Assembly: GCA_003116855.1 (NCBI GenBank)
Contig: BEWT01000010.1
Coordinates: 33,329 to 97,328 of the forward strand
Origin: Desulfurococcaceae archaeon AG1
GTDB taxonomy: Archaea; Thermoproteota; Thermoprotei_A; Sulfolobales; AG1
Length of the DNA: 64,000 nt
Reading direction: 5' to 3'
A program made the position numbers and the translations under genes. Of this stretch, positions 50,710 to 57,732 are shown piece after piece. Each line of letters begins with the position of its first letter. Position 1 is the stretch's first letter. The notes beneath the pieces were generated by a model, which worked only from the letters and a program-made list of their open reading frames with translations, was not told the DNA's origin and did no database searches.

Positions 50710-51648
50710 TCATATATATACTATTATATCTAGGTTGTCTATGATATCCCTATACCTATTTCTTATAGTCACCTCAGAGATCCCTAGAGCTTCTGCTATG
50801 CTCTTCTGTGGCTTTTTATTCTCTAGCAATATAGATGCTAGATACACCGCTGCTGCAGCGGTTCCTTCAGGATTCTTTCCTGAGGTTGATGTTGGCTCAT
50901 ACCTAACCATGAGATCTATGATTCTTTTTGATAGAACCACTATATCGTCTGAAAGGCCAACGGAACCAGAGATCTTTGGTATATAGCTTGCTGGAGTTAG
51001 TGGAGCGGATCCTCTAGGATCGCTCTTCTCTCTAAGCTTCCTCTTAAGGTCATTAAACACACCTGCCCATGCTAGTCTCTTAGTAGCGTTGTGTATATCT
51101 CTCTCACTAAGGCTGAGTGTTTCTCTAAGCTTTTTCATATCTATTGGTATACCATAGGCCTTGCAAACCTCTATGATCATGGCTCCAACGGCCGATGCGA
51201 TCATGTTCTTTCTAAGCAGATTGTTCTTAGCAGCTTCTTTGATAAGCATTCCCACGGTCTCTGCCACTACACCTGGTAATCCCATTTTGGCTATGGTATC
51301 GTTCATGATCATTTTGGCATCTATCTCCTTCCTGACCCTATGATCTCTTGGTCTTCTTGTGCTTGTTTGAAGCTTGTTGAGCTTCTTACCCGTACTCCCC
51401 CTAGGATCTATATAGCTTGTTAAACCCCCATCGTGGACTTTGAAGGTTATCTGGGGACCTATTCTGGATCTGTTAAACCGATCCTCAGGACTATATTCCC
51501 TCCACTCCCTAGCCTGTGATATTAAGCCCTCCTCGATCACGAGACCCGTCTCTGGATCTATGATCTCTCCTCTTTCATAATCATATATAAGCTTACCACT
51601 AGCTATCAATTCTCCGAGATCCTTTTCCACAGCTGTGCTCGCGCTCAT
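50710..51648 (-). CDS. tfb: Transcription initiation factor B (TFB) without zinc-ribbon cysteines
   Basis: TFB bridges TBP at the promoter and RNA polymerase. The 312 residues include the B-ribbon region (about 17-42: GKLIYDYERGEIIDPETGLV), the B-reader stretch with EWREYSPEDRFNRSRIGP and FKVHDGGLTSYID, the first cyclin fold (about 110-205) and the second (215-312). The second ends in the BRE-binding helix-turn-helix SIAEALGISEVTIRNRYRDI. The fold is intact, but none of the four zinc-binding Cys of the normal ribbon (CPxC...CxxC) remains; those places are Gly/Ala, Asp-Pro and Glu-Glu. It overlaps the upstream gar1 gene by 1 nt, a common archaeal pair. Confidence 0.96.
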   Translation of the reverse strand: MSASTAVEKDLGELIASGKLIYDYERGEIIDPETGLVIEEGLISQAREWREYSPEDRFNRSRIGPQITFKVHDGGLTSYIDPRGSTGKKLNKLQTSTRRPRDHRVRKEIDAKMIMNDTIAKMGLPGVVAETVGMLIKEAAKNNLLRKNMIASAVGAMIIEVCKAYGIPIDMKKLRETLSLSERDIHNATKRLAWAGVFNDLKRKLREKSDPRGSAPLTPASYIPKISGSVGLSDDIVVLSKRIIDLMVRYEPTSTSGKNPEGTAAAAVYLASILLENKKPQKSIAEALGISEVTIRNRYRDIIDNLDIIVYI

Positions 51649-51908
51649 TATCTAACCCTCTTTCTTCTCCTAGGCTCGTAGACAAGCTCCTCTCCAACAC
51701 TAACCGAGGCTCCCTGGATCATCTTTATAACGGCATAAGGCTCTCTCGTGGGGCCTATTATATCGCTCACTATCCCTACCTGTTTTAGTCCTCCTTTGTG
51801 ATAGGCTCTTGAACCGAGTTCCGGGATTCTTGAGGGATTTTCTATCTTAACCACAACAACTTGATCCTTGAATACAGAGATTACAGATCCTAATGGGATG
51901 AGCTCCAC
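51648..51908 (-). CDS. gar1: H/ACA ribonucleoprotein subunit Gar1
   Basis: The 86-residue Gar1 binds Cbf5 in H/ACA guide RNPs that make pseudouridine in rRNA. The six-stranded barrel pattern is visible: LIPLGSVISVFKDQVVVVKI, LGSRAYHKGGLKQVGIVSDI with the conserved GxV.DIxGP, and PTREPYAVIKM. It ends in a basic tail RRRKRVR. Archaeal Gar1 has this length and lacks eukaryotic GAR domains. It is first of the gar1-tfb pair, sharing one base at the junction. Confidence 0.94.
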   Translation of the reverse strand: MELIPLGSVISVFKDQVVVVKIENPSRIPELGSRAYHKGGLKQVGIVSDIIGPTREPYAVIKMIQGASVSVGEELVYEPRRRKRVR

Positions 51909-52128
51909 AAAGATTCACCACAGTATTATTACGAGAGTAATACTATATAAAACCGCTCCCTATTCTCAGGCCTGGATAGAAGGGCGGTAGTTTCACATGG
52001 TTATTGGTATTTCTCCCACAGCATCAGTCGAGCTAGTGATAAGACCCCTTTATAAGTCCATTATATCTTTCGAGCCTAGCCAGGCTACTCATTTAAGGCA
52101 TTAGTATAAAGATCTCTATTTATACCTC

Positions 52129-53238
52129 TCACAGCCTTATTATATCCTTTGAACTCTTATCGAGTATGATTGTATCGCCATTATCCAGTATAGCTATATC
52201 GCTCTCGATCCTGAGCCCGTAGTTGCCTCTAAAATAGACCCCCGGCTCTACGGTGAACACATTACCCTTATCAAGTATATCGGTAGATGTTATTGAGAGA
52301 TACGGTGGTTCGTGGATCTCTAAGCCTATGCCGTGACCCGTTCTGTGAAGTATATTTCCACCCAATCCATAATCCGTGAGGCAGCTTCTAACCCGTAGAT
52401 CAATCTCAGCAGCTCTAACCCCTGGCGATATGATCGATATTGCTTCGTTGAAACACGAGATCAGAGCTGTAAAGTTATCCTCCACGCTTTTGGGTACCGG
52501 CCCTAGCGAATAGATCCTCGTGAGATCCGATACATACCCATCCACCACAATCCCTAGATCTACCAGCACAAGATCCCCGTAGGAAAGAACCTTGGATCCA
52601 GGGATATGGTGTGGGTTAGCAGTGTTCTCGCCAAAAGCCACTATGGTATTGAAGGCTTCTGTATAACCTTCAGAAGCAATCAAGCTTGCTATCTGGCTTG
52701 CAACAAACCTCTCAGAAAGCCCGGGGCTTAGGATCCTATAGAGCTCTGAAAAAATATTCTCAGCAATCTTCACCGCTCTTGAGATTATGTTTATCTCATA
52801 GAGGGATTTCCTAATCCTAAGATCTCTCAGTACTGTTGATGCAAGCACCGTGCCTGAAGGTGATAGCTCTTCTTTCAACAACTCATATGTTCTCAGACTC
52901 ATAGTATCTTCAAAAGCCCCCTTCTTACCATAGATCCTCAGCCTCCTCGCCACCTTATCCACAATGCTCCCAACGTTATCCTCATCACCCCATAGCACTA
53001 TATCGGAATACCTGTTAAACCAGCTCGGTATATTAGCAAGCTTGGGGGCTAGCAACACCCTATCATTATTAACTGTCAGTATAAATAATATTAACCTCTC
53101 ATAACCCTCCTCAAAGAACCCCGTGAGGTATCTGAAATTCGGCGACGGGGTTAAGGCTATATATTCAACACCACTCTTTCTCATCAAGGCTATTGCATTA
53201 GCAGTCCTCCTCTCAAGCTCTTTCAATAACTCCTCCAA
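52129..53238 (-). CDS. pepQ: M24-family metallopeptidase (Xaa-Pro dipeptidase-like)
   Basis: A pita-bread metallopeptidase of 369 residues. An N-terminal creatinase-like domain (about 1-130) precedes the catalytic domain with metal ligands in LVDLGIVVDGYVSDLTRI (two Asp), LHRTGHGIGLEIHEPPYL (His), FTVEPGVYF (Glu) and LRIESDI (Glu). The set fits prolidase or X-Pro aminopeptidase, which splits peptides with proline at the second position in the cytoplasm. The start may lie a few residues in (Met near residue 18 is the next). Transcribed alone; a clear partner is not seen. Confidence 0.92.
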   Translation of the reverse strand: MEELLKELERRTANAIALMRKSGVEYIALTPSPNFRYLTGFFEEGYERLILFILTVNNDRVLLAPKLANIPSWFNRYSDIVLWGDEDNVGSIVDKVARRLRIYGKKGAFEDTMSLRTYELLKEELSPSGTVLASTVLRDLRIRKSLYEINIISRAVKIAENIFSELYRILSPGLSERFVASQIASLIASEGYTEAFNTIVAFGENTANPHHIPGSKVLSYGDLVLVDLGIVVDGYVSDLTRIYSLGPVPKSVEDNFTALISCFNEAISIISPGVRAAEIDLRVRSCLTDYGLGGNILHRTGHGIGLEIHEPPYLSITSTDILDKGNVFTVEPGVYFRGNYGLRIESDIAILDNGDTIILDKSSKDIIRL

Positions 53239-53524
53239 GGCTCTCCAAGAAAATAATATCCGAAAACTATATTTTATAGTGTGGCTATATCAAAAAGAAA
53301 ACAGCCCAGAATGGATTGTTCTATGGAGTGAGCTATAATACATCGACAGAGATACACACAAGAGAGTAGAAAAACCCTTAAATGTTACCAGAACTATCAA
53401 GAGACTAGATAGAGAAAACGGCTATCCAGGAAACAAGCCTAATAATAAGAGCAGGCTAGTGAAACGTAATAGCTAAAGCAAATAATAATAGAGATATCAT
53501 ATTATAAGTCTTCAGATGTGGAGA

Positions 53525-53850
53525 GCCGTAGCCAGCTGCTTCGAGTTTCATGATGGTTTATAAGGATTGATATTAAACCCGTAGTCCTGCAATAATGGAA
53601 CATTATATAAGCTTTATTATTCTATGGGGATGCCTGCCCAACAATGAGGGTAAAAATAGAGACCCGAGGGGCGGAGTAAAAGTAAAGAGATCCAGGATGT
53701 GAGGGTTTCCCTACAGCAATGAACCGGAGCAATGCTATGAGGGGAAGCTGCGGGTTGGGGATCGCCCTGAATGGGTGGAGGCCAATGATATGGGCCCCAA
53801 TGAAAGGAGCCCTGAGACCGGTGAAGCCAAGGGCTGAGCGGTTGGTATAA
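53525..53850 (+). repeat. R2 element, copy 2 (candidate structured RNA)
   Basis: This is nearly identical to the reverse complement of 6843-7185 from gccgtagccagctgcttcga (53525) to gagcggttggtata. Two TATA-like boxes are shared (tttataagg at 53558-53566, ttatataagct near 53603). About 26 nt after the second box starts the stem ctgccc/gggcgg (53634-53639 with 53669-53674), which keeps pairing with copy 1's cgccc/gggcg through a G-U. The terminal 12-bp hairpin of copy 1 is broken here. The remaining gap sequence, 53239-53524 and 53851-53978, shows nothing else. Confidence 0.68.
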
Positions 53851-53978
53851 AAATCAGTCACAATGAAACCCGACCCCGGATCCCCTCAAACCCTTAACAA
53901 GATAATCAAATGAAAACCACACAAACTCATTAGAAACTATGAAGCCTAGAACGATGTTTTGCTTCTCAATCTGTCGTG

Positions 53979-55316
53979 CTAGAGTTCCAAGACCTCGAGC
54001 ATCTCTTTATTACTCAGCCTGACTACTTTAAAGTATTTCGAACTGATCTTCCTGAGATCTGGGTTCTCTCCCATCACCATAACTGTTATAAGCCTAACAT
54101 TATTCTCCCTCAGATGCTTCCTAACCATGTTCTCTGCAAGCCTATCCTCACCATCTGTTATCAATATAAGCTCTCCCAAACCCCTCATCTTAAGCTCCGC
54201 AACATCCTGGCACGCTGTTATAATAGATCTAGTTATATCTGTTCCCCCACCACTCTTTATCCTTGCTAGATAATCCATAAGCCTCAGCGTCTCGCTCGAT
54301 TTGCCGGATCTTGAGACCTTTATAAGGTTATATGGTGCTGAGTCAAAGAACCTTATGAGGAAAGGCCTCCCCTCCCTTCTAGATCTCATGAAAAGCGCTA
54401 TAGCTGTGGCTTTTGCCCATCTTATCTTCTCACCATCCATAGATCCTGATTTGTCGAGCAGCACGTAGAGGGGTCCAACATCCTGTCTAACCACCTTTTC
54501 ATATAGGATCAGCTTTCCTGTTGCCCATTTGTATAGAAGAACCTGTTCGGCTTCTCTGGTTTCGAATAATGCTAGCTCTGTCCTCGAGATCCTGGTTAGC
54601 TGGCTTCCCCTCGAATAGCCTATAACCTCTCCCTTTGATGACTTGATCATCTTCTTCCTCGTCTTAAAGGTTATCTCCTCTATGAAGCTCAGGCTATCGA
54701 GGAGCCTCTGGACGTCGGTGTTTCTAGCAAGTCTAATTATATCGCTTGAGTTCTCGATCATCTCGAGTATTGAGCCTGTACCAGCCTGGGTACCCATTGC
54801 CATCTGCTCTAGCTTCGATAGACTATCAACCTCGTTCATAACCCTTCTAATGGCATTTCTAACGGCATTCTGAATGTTATTGCTACTCCTCTCATTATCA
54901 TTCTCACTGCCAGTTTGCCCTTGATCCTCGCCCTGGTTCTTCTGCCCACCCTCTCCCCCCTCGCCTCCCGACTGGGGGCTTAGCTCTTGTAATAGGTGTT
55001 CTAGGAAGCTTGCTCCAACGATAATGGATCTACCGCTATGGGCTATCGTATAATACCTGATCTTCCTAGCCTCAGCATTGCTCAGTATCCCTTTAGCCAC
55101 TAGGTATCTGAGCTGGGCAAGCCTATCCTTCTGATCCTTCGGCGGTACAGGTAATGGGAATGGGAGGTAGAAGAGATAGAAGATATCTATCCCTAGATTT
55201 GTATCTATATCCTTGTTCCGTATTCTCGACAGCTTTTTAACTATTTCAACCAGCTTTTCCCCTCTATATCTCGCAAGAGGATCATCGTATCTTACTCCAG
55301 CCAAAATTCCTGTCAT
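53979..55316 (-). CDS. VWA-domain protein, partner of MoxR ATPase
   Basis: A 445-residue protein with a helical N-terminal part, a low-complexity linker (GGEGGEGGQKNQGEDQGQTG, about 118-150) and a C-terminal von Willebrand A domain. Its MIDAS motif is LLDKSGSMDGEKIRW, with the Thr and Asp ligands in GGGTDITRSI and ILITDGEDRLAENM. It follows the MoxR gene by 10 nt. MoxR-VWA pairs such as RavA-ViaA act as chaperones that insert metal cofactors or remodel enzyme complexes in the cytoplasm. The client cannot be told here because no dehydrogenase or hydrogenase is adjacent. Confidence 0.92.
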   Translation of the reverse strand: MTGILAGVRYDDPLARYRGEKLVEIVKKLSRIRNKDIDTNLGIDIFYLFYLPFPLPVPPKDQKDRLAQLRYLVAKGILSNAEARKIRYYTIAHSGRSIIVGASFLEHLLQELSPQSGGEGGEGGQKNQGEDQGQTGSENDNERSSNNIQNAVRNAIRRVMNEVDSLSKLEQMAMGTQAGTGSILEMIENSSDIIRLARNTDVQRLLDSLSFIEEITFKTRKKMIKSSKGEVIGYSRGSQLTRISRTELALFETREAEQVLLYKWATGKLILYEKVVRQDVGPLYVLLDKSGSMDGEKIRWAKATAIALFMRSRREGRPFLIRFFDSAPYNLIKVSRSGKSSETLRLMDYLARIKSGGGTDITRSIITACQDVAELKMRGLGELILITDGEDRLAENMVRKHLRENNVRLITVMVMGENPDLRKISSKYFKVVRLSNKEMLEVLEL

Positions 55317-55326
55317 TATATCATCC

Positions 55327-56463
55327 TTACTCTATCCTTCTCCTTATCTTTTCCATAGCGCTGCTTATAAGTTCAAGCACCCGTTTCCCAGCAGCCTCTA
55401 CGTTCTTATCACCGCTCTCTATAATGATAGAGGATACCCTCTCCCTGAGAGCCTCAAGATCTCTGTAGATCTCGTTAAGCCTCTCCTCATAGAATCTAGA
55501 TATTGTTGCGCGGGCTCCGGGCGCGAATGGCTCTACATACCCATAGCTCTGGTTAAAACTGCTTACATAGTTTATGAGCTCCTTAACATTCCTCTCTATA
55601 TCCTCTAGCTCCCTCAGATACATATATGGCGTCTTGAGCTCCTCGTGGAGTATCACGTTAACCTTCTCAAACTCGTCGATATCCCTTGGTGCTGTGTATT
55701 TAAGAACCAATAGATCCTCTTCCTGTGCTTTCGTCCTGTTATTAAGAATAGCGTTGGCAGCTATCACCTTCAGGGTCTTGCCCTTTCTTCTATCGGTTAG
55801 ATGTATACCCTTCGATTCCAGTATCGCTAGTAGTTTTATAAGCTTTGGCTTGATCCCTTCGAGATCTACTTTGAAAATCTCCTCCCTCAAATCCCTTAGA
55901 TCCTGCATAGAGAGAACAGGCTCTACATCGACTACATCCTCCTTCATCTCGTTAATCCACTCTTGGTTCAACAGATCTTTCCATAGATCGTCGGTTACAG
56001 GCCTAACATGGTGTCTCAGCAACATTCTATCATATATAGCCGCCAACTCAGGATCGTCTGGTATCTCGTTGGTAGCCGCGAAGAGACTCCATAGGGGAAC
56101 CTTTATAGCAACACCAGCCTCATAATAGATCCTCTCGTTTATTATTGATAATATACTGTTAAGAATACTCGAACTCGCCTTAAAGATCTCATCTAGAAAT
56201 GCTATCTCAGCATCGAGCAGTGTTCTCGTAGTAACCCTTCTAAACCTCTTTTCATCTATAAACGCCTTTATATCAACAGGGCCGAAGATCTCGTCGGGCT
56301 CTGTAAATTTTGTTAAGAGATATGAGAAATACCTAGCATTCAATAGAGCAGCGGCTCTCCTTATCAGAGCACTCTTAGCGGTTCCAGGTTCTCCTATCAG
56401 TATAGCGTGTTCCTTGATCATAAGGGCTAGCGTTACTACTTTTGCCTCCTCATCCCTACCCAC
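55327..56463 (-). CDS. MoxR-family AAA ATPase (RavA-like)
   Basis: An AAA+ ATPase of 378 residues from the GTG at 56463. Walker A is ILIGEPGTAKSALIRR, Walker B LLDAEIAFLDEIF, sensor 1 LWSLFAATNEIPDD with the typical MoxR Asn, then RMLLRHHVRP and a helical C-terminal lid. It would power the VWA partner. The start is doubtful: the frame stays open for about 25 more codons upstream (to 56538) and reads VIKISKFSELADKINRFNRE then LVKPFV, which looks like the MoxR N-terminal helix, but holds no ATG, GTG or TTG. Either a start is disrupted (see next entry) or the short form is used. Confidence 0.9.
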   Translation of the reverse strand: MGRDEEAKVVTLALMIKEHAILIGEPGTAKSALIRRAAALLNARYFSYLLTKFTEPDEIFGPVDIKAFIDEKRFRRVTTRTLLDAEIAFLDEIFKASSSILNSILSIINERIYYEAGVAIKVPLWSLFAATNEIPDDPELAAIYDRMLLRHHVRPVTDDLWKDLLNQEWINEMKEDVVDVEPVLSMQDLRDLREEIFKVDLEGIKPKLIKLLAILESKGIHLTDRRKGKTLKVIAANAILNNRTKAQEEDLLVLKYTAPRDIDEFEKVNVILHEELKTPYMYLRELEDIERNVKELINYVSSFNQSYGYVEPFAPGARATISRFYEERLNEIYRDLEALRERVSSIIIESGDKNVEAAGKRVLELISSAMEKIRRRIE

Positions 56464-56538
56464 AAATGGTTTGACAAGCTCTCTGTTGAATCTGTTTATC
56501 TTATCCGCCAGCTCGCTGAACTTTGAGATTTTGATTAC
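56464..56538 (-). other. Upstream in-frame extension of the MoxR gene without a usual start codon
   Basis: The frame VIKISKFSELADKINRFNRE then LVKPFV runs directly into the MoxR ORF and resembles the N-terminal helix of MoxR proteins. Just 5' on the minus strand lies TTG ATT AAG in another frame, followed by a run of four G. Adding one G there would give a TTG start reading MIKG joined to this frame. This parallels the G-run problem in the metallophosphoesterase gene. Confidence 0.45.
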
Positions 56539-56755
56539 CCCTTAATCAAGTTATCTGCAATCCGGGCTAATATCCTATGTTGAAGAGCATTTGCACCTTG
56601 CTATGTATCCGTATGTAGTCATAGAACGACAACTGTGTACCATGTGATCCCATTGCAAAACTTCTTCTACATGGTTATCAATAATCAGGCTTAAGCTATC
56701 TCTCCGAGAATATGGAACTCGATCTTTTCTCACTACACGTTAGCAGGCCGTTATT

Positions 56756-56771
56756 GATCCTATATAGGATC
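56756..56771. promoter_or_regulatory. Perfect 16-bp palindrome upstream of a winged-helix gene
   Basis: The sequence gatcctatataggatc is a perfect palindrome with a TATATA centre. About 10 bp further, tttacccttagagtaaa (about 56780-56796) is a second dyad (tttac/gtaaa). They lie 25-60 bp before the start of the wHTH gene at 56807/56816 and look like operator sites, possibly for autoregulation. The rest of the 343-bp gap shows nothing else. Confidence 0.45.
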
Positions 56772-56806
56772 ATTGGTTATTTTACCCTTAGAGTAAATAT
56801 GACTCG

Positions 56807-57268
56807 GTGCATGTGATGTCTCAGCAGACAAAGAGCAAAGAGCTCAAAATAGTAACAAAGCCTGTTATAGCACTCGATCATCTTAAGAGTAACAAGAGGG
56901 CTTTAAAAACGCTGTTCATCATATCAGAGTTAGGTGGAGTTACCGAGAAGGCTCTCGCATATATAATCAGGGAGCTTCAATCGGTAGGCATAGATCTCGG
57001 ATATAGTTTTGTAGAGATAGCTGGGATACCTACATCAAAAGACCTTAGAGAAGATATCATAGCAATGCTATACGTAGGTCTGCTTGAAAGTGGACAGAAT
57101 AAGAAGCTATCAGTAACAAGCCAAGGTAAGGAGTTCCTAGCCCAGATCAGCATTGAACAGGAGTTTATAGAGAATCTCAAATCAAAACTCCCAGAGGTTA
57201 AAAACAAACTAGCAACACTATTAGCTGAAGCAGACCTAGGGGTCCAGAAGGGTAGAAGGTATAGATAG
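56807..57268 (+). CDS. Winged-helix-like protein, possible transcription regulator
   Basis: A 153-residue protein. Residues about 30-105 have the helix pattern of an archaeal winged-helix domain (RALKTLFIISELGGVTEKAL, AYIIRELQSVGIDLG, IAMLYVGLLESG followed by the wing-like NKKLSVTSQGKEFL). A helical C-terminal tail follows with alternating Glu/Lys and a basic GRRYR end. No ligand domain is seen. The likely start is ATG at 56816 (MSQQTKSKELK); the longer form begins with GTG at 56807. Two dyads upstream hint at autoregulation. It could alternatively be an archaeal subunit with wHTH fold; I recognise no exact family. Confidence 0.66.
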   Translation: MHVMSQQTKSKELKIVTKPVIALDHLKSNKRALKTLFIISELGGVTEKALAYIIRELQSVGIDLGYSFVEIAGIPTSKDLREDIIAMLYVGLLESGQNKKLSVTSQGKEFLAQISIEQEFIENLKSKLPEVKNKLATLLAEADLGVQKGRRYR

Positions 57269-57337
57269 GTTTCAAACACATAGTGCTAAGCTGTATTGGT
57301 TTTCATGAATGCTAATGGTTTGCTATCGAACCCCCCA

Positions 57338-57622
57338 CTACCCAGGAATTAGGATCATGGATCCTATGTAGTGAGCAGCTATTTGGGTTAGTATAAACCT
57401 AATGGAATCCTTTCTAGAGGGTCTCACGATCGCCATATATAGTGCTTGAAAAACACCTAATCCTATTAATAGAAACACAAAGCTCTCAAGAGCTATCCAG
57501 AGATGATTGGGGCCTGGGTATAACGATTTATATATCGAGAACGAGAGACCACTACCAAGCCCTGCAACAAGCCTTAATATGAATAACCTATAGAAACCAA
57601 CCCTCTCGCTCCTCAGCGACAT
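57338..57622 (-). CDS. Small membrane protein, unknown function
   Basis: A 94-residue protein with three hydrophobic segments (LFILRLVAGLGSGLSFSIY, IALESFVFLLIGLGVFQALY and the C-terminal FILTQIAAHYIGSMILIPG) and basic loops. No family recognised. It is divergent from the RqcH-type gene, with a TATA-like gataaatatgg on the minus strand about 15 nt before the start. The three spans and promoter make a real gene likely, though without homologues in view this is not proven. Confidence 0.55.
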   Translation of the reverse strand: MSLRSERVGFYRLFILRLVAGLGSGLSFSIYKSLYPGPNHLWIALESFVFLLIGLGVFQALYMAIVRPSRKDSIRFILTQIAAHYIGSMILIPG

Positions 57623-57732
57623 AAGGCCACCATATTTATCACCACACCATGGTTAAAACCTCGATCTCTTGCTACATAATAGATATGCGTAAACACCTAA
57701 TACTACTTAGAGATCTATTATACTGGGATAGA

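Noticed and set aside
53622..53861. Minus-strand 79-codon frame over R2 copy 2
   Set aside because: Antisense to the repeat and not kept open in copy 1.
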